Assembly (NCBI GenBank): GCA_004369045.1
Contig: ML213528.1
Location: 1-64,000 of the forward strand
Reading direction: 5' to 3'
From: Heliocybe sulcata
Lineage: Eukaryota > Basidiomycota > Agaricomycetes > Gloeophyllales > Gloeophyllaceae
DNA length: 64,000 nucleotides
This document shows positions 43,529-55,020 of this stretch, piece after piece. A program made the position numbers and the translations under genes. Every line of letters begins with the position of its first letter. Position 1 is the first letter of the stretch. The notes under the pieces were generated by a model. The model was given only the letters and a program-made list of their open reading frames with translations. It made no database searches and was not told the DNA's origin.

Positions 43529-44340
43529 GCAACAGCATCATCGGGTTTTGTGTGTCCTGTAGAGTATCGCAGTTTGCACTGCCCTAGCATCACTGACGGT
43601 TCATCGAAGTGAAGTCGCTTTCTATAGGATGTGTTCGTCGATAGCCTGGATCCGCACATACTTTACGCCGTCTGCGACATCACTTATGTATTCATCACAG
43701 AACGTTCCTTAGGTTCCCAGGACATCTTCGTTCCTCGCCGCCACAAGAGGAATATTGTGGCGCATAAATACTCCCATCACTCACGAACTCTCAGCCTTGG
43801 GTCTTGAGCTTGTATACAAGAGAAAGGGACCCGAACGGCGCGAACAGCTGCTGAGGACATCAGCAATATGATATCTGTGTTAGATATGGTCGTACATAAG
43901 AGTGAGTGGAGTTTGTAACTCGGATGAAGCAGAATCAGAGTGTCTATTGATGTTCCGTGTATGACGCCAGAGTTATTGTAGGAAGTCCAAACAAAGATAA
44001 CCGTGCGGCAGAGTCTGAGCTTGTACCGAGGCTATATGACAAGTGATCATTCCTGAGTGAGGCCCAATCTCACGTTCAAAGGCACGGTTTCAGGCCTCAG
44101 GGCTCGACGCAGAGAATCCCATGAGACATGATTGATCCTTGTCCAGGGTGGAGCCCTTTCATCCTCCATCGTGGTGAGTTCATCACGAAGTTGATTAATA
44201 CCGAAAGTGCGAGAAATAGAAGGAATGTGAGTCCAAATATAATGCTTGCACTGATATCGCTCTCATCTTCGCCGCCGCGGTCAACCTTATATACGCTTCG
44301 CTGTTAGAGCGATTGGTCTACTTTGTATCCAGTCCTCCCC
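43529..44340. other. Intergenic, no gene seen
   Basis: 812 bp with only short open frames. It should hold the 3' untranslated region of the second F-box-like gene and the promoter of the DUF6533-type gene. Confidence 0.6.
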
Positions 44341-46137
44341 ATGGACCAGGCAGTGTCCGCGGTGTCGGAGCACCAGGCCAGAGTATCGTAAGTGCCTCAG
44401 AAGCGATTTATCCCAATCAACTTTGGTCTCCTCAAGTACTGTAACGGGAAGCTGACATGTTCAAACTCTGTATCCGCAGGCAGGTCAACAAATATGCAGA
44501 TTTCTCCAGGCTTGGTAAATAAATTCACGTCTTGAATCGAGCCTATCCTATGCTGAACAAGTATCCCGCCGCGATCTAGCGCTCATGTTCTATGATATGC
44601 TTCTGAATCTTGGTCGCGAGAAGAGACTCACCTGGGATAGCAAGTTCCGCGCATCCAGTGTCGTTTATCTGTGCGTACGGTACCCGGTGGTTGCGTTCCA
44701 AGTTTTCCAAGTTTGTTGGACTACGTCGACACCACAGGTGCGTCCGGTTTCTGACACAGGCGGAACGCCATCGTTAATCAGAACATGTTTGTGCTGACAT
44801 ATAACACTGCAGTATGTGAAACTAGACTTCGGTAGTGGTGAGGCGGGTCAGATGGCCTAACGTACCTCCCTAGCTGTAATACCATTGAGCGGGCGGCATG
44901 GGGCATCGCCCTTGTCCCGACTCGCATAACAATTTGTGGTAACTTCTGATGTTCATCGTCATCGTCACCATTTACGGTGTCTGATCCTGGGCAATGAACA
45001 TAGCATCTTTCATTCTTCGCGTAAATGCCGTGACGGAAAGAAACACGATTCTGGTTGGCGTCCTGACGCTCATCGGCCTACTGATAATTGGCCTCGACCT
45101 TGTATGTACCATTCACGATTCATTACTCAAATCTGATCTTCGTCCTGACAGTGGCAAGACGTTAACGCATCATGCACTCAAGGCCAGAACACACTGTGCG
45201 ACTATCTCAGCTTGTGTTACCCGGAACCCTCTGCTAATATCCTTCTGAAGGTGTACGCACTTCACTTCCACTTGTTAATTCAATCCATTTAATTCCGTCA
45301 TTCTCGCGGCTCTTTTGCACGACTAACACGTGCTGCATGTAGCAAGTGTCCTGACTTTCATCTCCCTGATCGTCTTCGACATCACCACCAGCATCATCTC
45401 GTGGCGCCTCGTCAGGGTCATCCATAGTTCGAGCGGATTGCACAAGCTGTCTGGGAAGAGCATGATCTGGTTGGTCATGCGTAGCGGGGTCCTTTATTTC
45501 ATGTACGTCCATCTTGCCATGAAGTACTTCCGGTCAAGCTGGAGGCTCGAGCAGCTAACTGGTGGTGCAGGGTGATGACCGGTATACAGCTCGGTGCTGT
45601 AATCCTGTATTTTGTACGTTGTAGCTGTTTTCATTCCCATAACTTTGTGACTAACCTGACTGCATCTCGCGTAGCTCCCTCAGGTATGCGTTTGTGGTAT
45701 TATATCGCCCTATCTCATCCGGCTCTATTCCAGGGCGTCTACTCTGCTGTCCTTAACGACTACACCATCCTCCTCTCCTCAATCCTTACGGCTCGCTTCC
45801 TGCTCGACCTACGCGACATGGCTGAGCCAGAATCCGACCAATCCGTGGCTACTGAAGATCTGAACTTGCACCCCATACGATTTTGCGGTCGTAGTCGGGA
45901 CCTGGCGAGAGTGGGGTTGAGCAGTCGAGTGCTTGGCACCGAGCTGGGTTGGTCCGGGATTTTGAAGATAATATCATGTCGACGATTCGGCTCGACGGAT
46001 CGGAGGAAGCTGGGAGGCAGAGGTCGAGTATGGCGTGGCCGTTGGATGATTTCACACGGAAGACAGGGCGGAGGATGTCGCAGGACAACCAGGCTACAGC
46101 TGATAGCTGCGACGCGTTGACCGTAGCTTACAAATAA
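44341..46137 (+). CDS. DUF6533-type seven-helix membrane protein
   Basis: Starts MDQAVSAVSEHQARVS, spliced to QVNKYADFSRL and then VSRRDLALMFYDMLLNLGRE, KRLTWDSKFRASSVVYLCVR. This is the DUF6533 signature: an N-terminal helix, then FYD..L....E....W. Later exons add membrane helices: NIASFILRVNAVTERNTILV with GVLTLIGLLIIGLDL; VLTFISLIVFDITTSIISWR; SMIWLVMRSGVLYFMYVHLA; and LNDYTILLSSILTARFLLDL, which ends in the usual LRDM segment. A hydrophilic C-terminus follows, with either the frame to 46,120 or, more likely after one more splice, the frame ending at 46,135-46,137 (VRDFEDNIMSTIRLDGSEEA). These proteins are abundant in Agaricomycetes, with no known function. Middle exon limits (44,710-45,330) are uncertain; damage there cannot be excluded. 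Confidence 0.68.
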
Positions 46138-47362
46138 TGAAACTATCTCGCATATATACGCACCTGGTGACGGATGAATGAGAAGCAACTGGTACCTGAC
46201 CCAGCACCGAGCTTACCAAATACAGAGGGGGCTCCGGGAAGCGTACTTCGAAACTGGGTGAACCGAAACGCATCGAGCAAGGCCATGCTCTCGAGGCGCT
46301 CCGCAAGCAGGCTGGATGTTTATTTTTCAACATAGTGTCATCACATTCAACTTGCCACCTCTGTAGAACATTCATAGCCTCCATGTCAACGCGCACTAGC
46401 AGTTCAGAGAAAGCAGAGACGGACCGTGCAGTGCTCCTGCTTGTAGAGCCTCCGATAAGAATCTATACATCAAGAGGAAACTGTACCAGTGGGTGCTTCT
46501 GTCATATCTGCAGTGCCTCCAAAATTCACGGCAGTATAGGACTACGGACTGGCACTCGTCCATCCGGAAGTCGCGTTACGCTGATCAGCTGTGTGACATG
46601 CACTCGGTCCAGTACCGCGACGTCCGTGCAGACCGTTCGAAAGGCACTCCTAAGTTGCAAGAAAGCCCACAGCATACCTAGACGCGAACAACGAGGCGAA
46701 GACCCTTATATACAGTAAGTCCTACGCGCTGAAGTCAAGGAGGTCGTGTTAGAAAAAGGCGAGCGCGTGCGGGGCGACGCGAGTCCCGTGACTAGGTTAG
46801 GGCAGGCTTGCAATTTCCTTCGACGCGAAGTCGCACCAGCGACAGAGCTAAGCGAGCTGGCCACGGTAGGCGTGCTTTGGAATGCCTGTTCCTCTTTTCT
46901 ATTGCCAGAAATTGAGTGAGATAAGGCCGGGGCGACATTAAAAGCTCAAGGTATGCAAATCGGCTCCGAATCCACACTCCTGTTTCGCTGACCCTCGCAG
47001 GTACCGATGAAGTCTTGTTTGATGATAGAGCTTAAGGCGAGCAATGCATTCCAGGGATGTCGACGTTAGGGACAGACTAAATGGAGCTCCTTTAACCGCA
47101 CTGTGGACTCATGAGTCTATGGTATGCACTCAGTTCTCCTTTCAGGGACGCCCAGAATCGTTTAAAATCGTTCATCTACGTACAGCGCAGCAGGGCCAGG
47201 CCTAATATCAAGCTTCTTGTATGGATCTCCTCTATATATCCGGGCCGAAGGACGGCACGCTCAGTCCTCGAGGCGTTCTTCCCTGGCTAATACAAATACG
47301 CAGGCTGTCGCTCGTAGAAAGCCTTTTGACCCGCATCTTTGCCTTTACAGCGACGACTAGCC
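46138..47362. other. Intergenic with unassigned open frames
   Basis: No supported gene in about 1.2 kb. A plus-strand stretch at 46,460-46,681 (KRKLYQWVLLSYLQCLQNSR) and a minus-strand stretch at 46,210-46,390 (DMEAMNVLQRWQVECDDTML) look mildly protein-like but lack starts, domains and splice partners. Confidence 0.35.
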
Positions 47363-49825
47363 ATGGATAGGATAGCATGGATAGCCGCTCTTCGAAGGGC
47401 GCCCGCAGACCCGTGGACCATCAAGCAATCTCTCTCCCAAGTACAAGACCAGCCGACTTTGGGACCTGACGGGCAGGCCATGTCCCAGGATCAGCTGGCG
47501 GACTGGGTTGTGAGAGAGTCTGCAGACATATTCAAGCACAGGTCGGACAGATTACTTTGTGCGAATGTGGACATCAGTTCCAGGACGACTTGCCGCAGCC
47601 ATGGTACCAAGACTTGCAGCAATTGCAAGCTCGTCTCGTATTGCTCTCAAGTATGTGACAGCATCTATTATTATACACGTCATTTACATCCCTGGTAGGA
47701 ATGTCAGCGAAAACATTGGCGCGTACATAAACGCGGTTTGCTTTATTTTACGGCCGTCGTCTTCAATACTCTGACCGTAAACCTTGCAGATTGCAAAGAC
47801 TCCTTGATGTCGAATGACTGGCGAACAGCTTGGGAGCGGGAGAACCGAAGTCCAGCATGGATGGATCCTTCTTTTGGACCCCTGAAGCCTGACCCATTCA
47901 TGCTCGGCCTTCACTTGTATCTATAATCATTGCACGACTCGCAGCTTGCGCTGAAATTCGCTCGCAGATGGGGCAACATCCCTGCCATGGACCTGTTCAA
48001 TCTTGATAACAACGAGAAAGATCATTCGGCCGATCTTTCCCTGGCTTGCGTCGGTAAGTCGTCACTCCCGAAGCCTTCGTATCTTCCTTCACGCGCTTCA
48101 ATAATGATAGCATCCGGAGATTTCCGCCACGTCGTTCGGAGCGTGAACGCACTCCCAGACGACTACACCGGCAAGCTCACCATCATGCTGAACGACCGCG
48201 ACCACGTCATTTCGATGCGCAACTTGGCGCTAATATGTTTGCTCGGGACAATCGAGGACGAGGTTGTCGCTGCCGAGCTCGCCCTCCACTTCTGGTACTC
48301 TGTTTTCCTCCCGATCGAATATCAGCTGCGCATCTTAGTCGCGCTGACACCGCTTGTGGAACAACTCTTACTCGCGCCGTCGGCATGCAAGATCGAGTTG
48401 GGAAGTCGTTCCTCGCTCTACTGCGACGCGCCTCCCCAGTTGGGCAAGCTCATGCTGGCGATGCTCAAATCGACCTACTCAACGTCGCACGCCAGTGAAG
48501 AGTACAAGCGTATCCGGTGCATACCCTCAATCATCTCCATCGAACACTTCTCTGATGCAGCTCGGATATCTTCCTCAGATGCGCTCCATCTCGAAAAGAT
48601 TTCTACGACCGCGCCTACTGCAACGTCGAACCCGCGCACCGGGTTGCATTACAAGAATTTCGTCTCTTCGGCTTGGTAGTCCCGTTCGGTGCTCTCAACG
48701 CCCACTTCAACGTCCCCAACCGATCGCTCTTCTCGCCGACCGGGTCATGGCTGCTGAACGACCATGTCACCCCTCTCGAGTCCTGGGAGTAAGTATCCAT
48801 AAGACATATTCGTCAAAACCATCTTATGACATATATCCAAGCTTGAAATCCGTCGTAGCAGCCGGAACAGCACACGGTGCCCAGCGCGCCGATATCTTCG
48901 GCTGTCTCTACTTCTTCCTCACCGACGAACTCCGCACCTTCGCCCGCCGGCTCCGCCAATTCCGCACCACCTTCCACGTCTACAACGAGGACGCCAGCGA
49001 TCTTGCTGAGCGGCTGAAAGCCGGCGGTCTCAGGGCATCTGGCCTGCCGCCCTCAACGCGCTTCGATCGTATTGAGGTCTCCAACATCATGGACGCAGAG
49101 TACGTCGGTATACCCCGAGTTTTGGAGAACTGGGCGTCTCGCCTCCGGGCGAGCAAGGACGCGGTTCTCGTAGGCTACTTTATGAACTGGCGCGCTCGGC
49201 AGGAGGGAGCGGATCCGTTCTCAGCCGGGGACCGCGTGACGGACCGTATAATGGCGCGTCTGCGCAAGGACAACCGAGCGAGTTTCTTTCTATACTCCGA
49301 AGGCCCTTCGCTGACCTTCTATTAAGATGCGTAAGCCGAGTCCGCAAGGTATGACGCTCTTGCCGTATGTCACTACATAGACACTAATCCTTCCATTTGG
49401 TAAAGATATGTTGCGGGGCGACATACGCAGTCGGATGATCGTTCAGTATATGAAATGCGCAGAGCCCGTGCACGAGAACTGGACGGCGTTCAAGAAGTAC
49501 CTAAAGGCTCAGAGTATTGACGAGACACTCCGGCGCCTAAGCCTCCGAATGAAAGATAGGCACACCGTAGTTCCCCACGTAAGTGCCTTGTCTTCACTCG
49601 GACACCTGCCACATAGTACTCATGGGCGGCAGCGTAATTTTGCTCCGTTGGACGGACCCCCAAATGCATTACCGGCTTTCGCAGACGAAGACAGCTGGTA
49701 CTTGCACGTGCGTTCCTCTAGATCTCGTCGGTGAATGAGTGCTTCTACTGATGTGCTTTACGCGCTAGGTGTATCTCGGAGGGTTGGCCTGGTCGGAGCG
49801 TTATGTGGAGATTGCGCGGCAGTAA
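47363..49825 (+). CDS. MYND zinc-finger protein with DUF4470-like domain
   Basis: Many-exon gene starting MDRIAWIAALRRAPADPW. A MYND finger spans about residues 70-120: CANVDISSRTTC, CSNCKLVSYCSQ spliced to ECQRKHWRVHKR and then DCKDSLMSNDW, keeping the Cys/His pattern. The DUF4470-like domain follows: FARRWGNIPAMDLFNLDN, ASGDFRHVVRSVNALPDDYT, KLTIMLNDRDHVISMRNLAL, VVAAELALHFWYSVFLPIEY. After a GTACAAG donor near 48,501 come FYDRAYCNVEPAHRVALQEF, PFGALNAHFNVPNRSLFSPT and DIFGCLYFFLTDELRTFARR. The end, spliced through 49,408 onward, has KMKDRHTVV-type LRMKDRHTVVPH, LDGPPNALPAFADEDSWYLH and WSERYVEIARQ with stop 49,823-49,825. Near 49,320 the frame meets a stop (GPSLTFY) and the next coding piece is in another frame: a one-base lesion, an assembly error or a missed splice. 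Role unknown; MYND fingers bind proteins. Confidence 0.75.
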
Positions 49826-50621
49826 ACGCTGGGACATCCCTTGGACAGTTCAGTGTTCACCGTTTTCTGAATACCGTTGCGGTCATTCTCGGTATAGACA
49901 TTTGGTGTTGTCAGCACGTCATCCCGTCGCTTGGGTGTATACAAACATGATTATCTTGGCTTCTCCGTGCATTTCGTGTCTATTGACTATACACCATGGC
50001 AAGTGCCGCTTCGAGGCCCAGTATAGTTACACATTTTTGTTACAGGAAGATCTCCTTTTTATTTTATTGCGGCCTGAGTGGGTTGCCGAAAATCTGCCAA
50101 GTACGGGCGAGTATGCCTGCTGGTTGTGACCAGGGAGCCTGGTAGAAACCGGATGAGAGGCGAGGTACATGACTGAGCCGAGCGTTCTAGTTCCCATCAG
50201 GCCGTCAACCGGTGATAACGATCCGTCCCGTCCTATAAATCCTCTCACAGCAGCAGTGCGGCTGAAGCAGAGGAAAAGCTGGTCGGGATAACTCCAGTGG
50301 TACTCAGCCATTCAAGGTAGGTGAGCATAGTTGACAAGAAGGGGTTACGAAGTTCGTACAGGAAAACGCAGCACGGAGAAGATCCAAGATGAGAAAGCTC
50401 GATCATAACCGGATTAAAGGACAGCACAACCATAGGTAACTCTCTTACAGATCGCATCCAATGACAGCATTGTAGTCACTTTTGGTTGACCAAGAAGGCG
50501 CTGAACATCGCCATCAGGCGATCTCGGCCAGAGCAGCGGCCTTCTCATCAACTGCGCCCTTCTCCAGGGTGCTAAGTACAGAAGAATGAGTCGTGACGAT
50601 GTGGTGAAGAAAAGCGCAGCC
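49826..50621. other. Convergent intergenic region, no gene seen
   Basis: Lies between two convergent genes; only short open frames are present. Confidence 0.6.
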
Positions 50622-51521
50622 CTACCTAAAGTGCACCTCGTGCACTGTGGTGTCCGCCGCGATCATTTGGCGGCGAGAGTGATGGCGAATAATGAAGAAG
50701 CCGTAGACGATGTAGATCAACGTTTGAACCAGAGCGGAAAACACCGCGATGTAATCGAAGCGGCGTTCATCAAACCAGCTACGATAGTTTGATCTGTTCA
50801 GCGGCGTACTCGGAGGAAGGGTAGCTAGAATGTGATACGCACCGGAGGACCCAATGAGGGAGGTATAGACCGCGGAACGCAAAACAAAGCAGCAGGTACT
50901 TCGTCAACAAACTGTCCTTGATTTCCATCTTGCCGTACTCCATCAACTGGGGTATGTCCGCCAGGGCGGCCGTGTACATGGAGAAAGCCCAAGCGATTTC
51001 CATGACGGCGCCGAGCGGCATGTTGCCAAGGCGAGAGCCGTTGGGAGGAGTCCAGTTGTAGTTTACGAAGAAAGCCAGGCATAAGGAGGGTAAGACGACG
51101 GAGAGAACTTGAGCGAGAGTCGTCCGTCTTTGTTGAGTGCGTATGGGTCTCTGGGAGACGACGAGGGTGCCAACAGTGAGCAAGGAGCCGAGAATAATGT
51201 AGAACCTCATGAAAGCGTTGTATACGCTCATGGATGGCATGATGAAGAGGTCCAAGTAGCGAGCGACGAAGGCGATGCAGTGCATAATCTGCGTGGAAAG
51301 CGAGATGTCTGGAGTCCCTCTTAGAAATCATTACGAAGCGAGTGGGGTGGATAGTACGTACTTGAGCTACCGTTCTTGTGTATCCTATACAGCAAGACTG
51401 GGATTGTGAGCGCCAGGGACGCATCGGCTGCGTGCGAACATGTGTGAGCAAATGACGCGCATGCAGAGCAAAAGGATTGCTACGAACCTGCCATCCTAAA
51501 GGCGCAGTAGGTAAAGGACAT
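50622..51521 (-). CDS. ERD2-like protein (KDEL receptor family)
   Basis: Seven-helix ER/Golgi protein of the ERD2 family, which returns HDEL/KDEL-tagged proteins to the ER. The start MSFTYCAFRMA is spliced to ADASLALTIPVLLYRIHKNG, then to GTPDISLSTQIMHCIAFVAR with YLDLFIMPSMSVYNAFMRFY, the position of the conserved RYLDLF motif. Further on are VLPSLCLAFFVNYNWTPPNG, LGAVMEIAWAFSMYTAALAD with IPQL, and KYLLLCFAFRGLYLPHWVLR; after a 64-nt intron come WFDERRFDYIAVFSALVQTL and IYIVYGFFII. All match the family in order. Compared with standard ERD2 it has an altered loop (SQRPIRTQQRRTTLAQ), extra residues and a C-terminus lacking a KKxx-like end, so it may be a divergent paralogue rather than the housekeeping receptor. 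Four exons are seen. Confidence 0.83.
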
Positions 51522-52011
51522 GGTTGAAAGCTGCGGTAATCGAGAGCGCACTAAAGGTAGGAAGGGAGAGGCTTGACTTGACAACAGTACTTGGACGATG
51601 CTTATAGTCTATCTTGCCTACATCGCGGCGTATGACTGCCGTACTGCGATCTGATCGCACAGCCTTGAATACAAGACTTCGGCAAGTGGCCTTTAATAGA
51701 CCGAGCAACGATCAGACGATACCAAGTGCCCTGGTCTACACGTGAGGACGAGCAGCATTTATTCTCTGCTGTGTTTGAATCGGGATGAGCGTTGTTTGTT
51801 GCAGAAACATCCTGTCTGCGAATGCACGGAAGCCGGAAGTGTCGATCGCGAGAATGAGTCGCAAGGTTCCGAGAGGAGTCGACGTGGACCTCGAAAGCCT
51901 GCCCTTAATGCATCGGACTCTGGCCTCCGCGAGACGGTATCGTCCATAACGTCAAATACAGTCCACGGATCGTGATCATAATTATAAGCTAGGAGGTATA
52001 GCCAGTCTCAA
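51522..52011. other. Intergenic, no gene seen
   Basis: Promoter side of the ERD2-like gene and 3' side of the DUF4436 gene. Short open frames only. Confidence 0.6.
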
Positions 52012-53892
52012 TCACAGCGTCTTCGGGTACGGACTGTTCTGTGTCTTCAGAATCTGCAGTAATTCATCGAACTTGTTAAGGAGCTCGGTACTTGGGTTCT
52101 CCGAAGATAAAGCCTGCGTCTGGGTTGACGATTGTGGTGTATCACCATGCATCTTTTCGGGGTCTCGAAACAAGAACACAGCTGTCAAAAGGACAGCCTG
52201 ACATAGCGGAGCCGGATTAGCGAGGAAGGATAACCAGAATATAGCAGTGAGACGTACGCAGAAGGCGATGATGGCGAGACAGGGTAAGATTCCCATGAAA
52301 TCTGAGGAACAGCGCGGTATCAGCACAATTCCATCTGCGAGCGTGGCATGCTGACTCACCGAGATTAGCGCCTGAATGGTCGCAAGAAGTACGACAAGTG
52401 TAACAGTTAATTAGCAAGTACCCAGTTAGTGATCAAGTACTCACCGAAACCGGGAGGTGCATCGGGCAAGGTGCTACGCAAACTAGTGAACGCAAACAGC
52501 GACGCGATCGGTGTGACAAGGACTTCAGACTTTACAACCCTGCCCAGGAACAAGACTGCGACACATGTTGACAGGAAAGTAAGGCTGATGAGCCCTGTCA
52601 ATGCCGCGATTAGTTCTCCGAAGAGTGGACACCGCGCAGTGGAACGCGCATATAGCGACAATCACTGCCAATGCATACATTCGGACTGAGAGACCCCGCG
52701 TGATTGTAAACCTGCCGATGAGCACCTGGTCATGTGCCACGTCGTGATACAACCCAGAATCGCTTCGGTTCATCTTCGCATCGAACCCTCTGCAGTGCAT
52801 ACAGGAGTTAGCTTGATACGCCGGAGCCTAAAGAACCTGTTACTGACGTCGCCACACCCCAGGTCCAGCCTATTGAAACAGGCACAGTACTATTGTCGGG
52901 AAGGTTGCCGTATATCACGATATTGGCCCAGTATCTGGAGAGGAACGAACGTGAGAGATATCGGATGCTTGGAACGGCGATGGTGACCTACTGGTCGAAA
53001 GGGTACGCCTCTATAGAGCGACCATTGCTGAATTTGTTCAGGGCCAAATTTGTACGGAAAAAGTAGGAGCTCCCCCGAAAGTCGCGCTTGGCTGAGCAAT
53101 ACTGGGTACCGTTAATGACGAATACGGGAGTCGATGACGGATTATTATTTCGCGGGCCTTCGCTGCCATCCGAGCGCATGAGGTTTCTAGTGGCGGTTAT
53201 GAGGTCGTACAGAGTAGATGAATAGAGACTTCTACGCACTGATCAAAAAAGAGCGACATGCTCGTATTGATCAATGTGGAGTTCGTGCAGTTGCGAGCGT
53301 AGTCGTAGATCCACCAGTCCATGACCATGGTCTGCTGCTCAGCAGAGACCGATATCAGGTCCGCGCCCAGAACAATCTACAGGCACGTATCATTAAATGC
53401 GGAAGTCTCTAGAGCTTAAGTAAGGAGACTGCTCACCCCTGAGTAATTATAATAGATTGTCCCGTCGAAACTCTCTCCTCGCAGTGCCCAGCCCACGGGA
53501 ATGCTAATCGCCAGGCAAGCAATCATCGAGACAACGCAGACTAAGAGCCAGTGATTCGTCAGCCCTCGCTTCAGCATCCCTCTCCATTCATGCGCTTTGA
53601 TCCAGACCCAGCTAGCCCGACTACTGGCGTCTTGCTCTCCCTCGGATGCCGGCACCCGAGAGTAGATTTTGCCCGGATAATCAATTATCGATTCTCCTTC
53701 GTCTTGGTCATCGGATTCAGCTACCAGCACCGCTGGCTGAGTATCGCGGCGCCTTATAGCACTGTTTCTCAAATAGCCAGATTGTCCGACCACCTCGTGA
53801 GCGTTGACCTCTACTACCGTATGATCGCTGACATTCAGTGTCGTAGTCGATGACACCGGCGACAGAGAGAGGACTTCCGGGGACACGGTCAT
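52012..53892 (-). CDS. DUF4436 multi-pass membrane protein, paralogue A
   Basis: Multi-exon gene starting MTVSPEVLSLSPVSSTTTLN. After a long hydrophilic N-terminus comes the first helix (HWLLVCVVSMIACLAISIPV followed by GWAL). The lumenal part shows TMVMDWWIYDYARNCTN, then STPVFVINGTQYCSAKRDFR, SSYFFRTNLALNKFS and EAYPFDQ, with Cys and N-glycosylation signals. It continues ANIVIYGNLPDNSTVPVSIG, ITRGLSVRMYALAVIVAI, LTFLSTCVAVLFLGRVVKSE, PIASLFAFTSLRSTLPDAPP with GFG, FMGILPCLAIIAFC and AVLLTAVFLFRDPEKM. These are the DUF4436 landmarks. Function is unknown; the family is fungal and predicted in the endomembrane system. Exon edges were placed by landmark and may be a few bases off. No stop was seen within landmark exons. 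Confidence 0.8.
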
Positions 53893-54187
53893 CTATCAAA
53901 GACGAACGGGGAGAAACAATGGGGTCGAGAGGATGGACACAAGATGGCGGTCGGTAAAATCAATACCATATTCATGGTTATATGAACCAGCAGGATGATC
54001 AAACCTATGCGAGACCGCGAGTATCTTCTCTTAACAGGGAAATATAGACAAGCGTGCGGTGGCACAGGAGCGGAGAACTTCTTGCGCGCTCAAGGGAACT
54101 TGGTTAGCCACGCAGATGCCGTCAGAGAGAATCGTTCTGGAGATGCCAAGCCTACTAGAACATGCACAGATCTCGGGTGATGCAAAT
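53893..54187. other. Intergenic, promoter of DUF4436 paralogue A
   Basis: About 295 bp with no supported gene. Confidence 0.5.
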
Positions 54188-54970
54188 TCACGCAGACACC
54201 CCGGCGAAGTCTTCGACTAATACGTTCCCGCCGTGAAGCCCATCATTTACGTGAATGAGATCCAGAATCCAGATAGACTTCAGGATGATGTCGCAAGCCT
54301 CGATGGAGAATGGAGACAACCGAAGCTCATGTGCACAGGGAATATTGAGTGCTTTACGATCGTTTGAGATATGAGAGCATCGCACGATCTGACGTTCGTA
54401 GCAAGTGGCAGAGCCTGCAAACTTTATGAGGATAGACCGAAGCAAAGGCTGTGAAGGATGCACAGCTTGCTCTCGAACAACCATCAAATCGAAGTCTCCC
54501 AGCTGAAAGTGATGAGGTTCCGCAGTAACCGCCGCTATCACGGACGATGGTTGATGGTGAAGCAGGATAGGCTTCAATTCCGCCGATTCAAACGCGGAGG
54601 ATCCATCATTGATCGTCTTATGATCAGAGCGCAAGACCGAAAGCCTGAGTGACCGGGTGTACGAGCGTGAGGACGGATACGGCGGAAGACGAAGACCAAA
54701 TGTTCCGAGACGTTCAGAGGAGTGCGGGCAGTGTCGGGCGACATGGAAAGGGGCAGGCCAATCATCGGGTCGAAGACGAGGATCGTCATACCAAGACAAA
54801 GATGAGGGAAAGCTAGTGCTGCCGCTAGTTCCAGGAAGGATGCTTCAGATGTTTCTGAAGAGTCTGCATAATGCATATCAACGTCACTCGCTGATATGAC
54901 CCTACTCTCCAAAAAGTTCATAACCAGCAGACTAGCACCCGGGGAGCTGCATCTGGCTTTCCAACCCATT
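54188..54970 (-). CDS. Unrecognised protein, possibly F-box-like; may be a remnant
   Basis: Two minus-strand segments read as protein. The upstream one contains MHYADSSETSEASFLELAAA, LAFPHLCLGMTILVFDPMIG and SEHLVFVFRRIRPHA. The downstream one contains FESAELKPILLHHQPSSVIA, LGDFDLMVVREQAVHPSQPL and SPFSIEACDIILKSIW, ending at 54,188. The second part is reminiscent of the C-terminal half of fungal F-box-like proteins, but no F-box was found. The pieces overlap in different frames around 54,600-54,660, so either an intron lies there or the gene is damaged. Low certainty. Confidence 0.35.
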
Positions 54971-55020
54971 GAGATACATCAGCGAACACCCGTCACACAA
55001 GAGATATGAGCCGACTAAAA

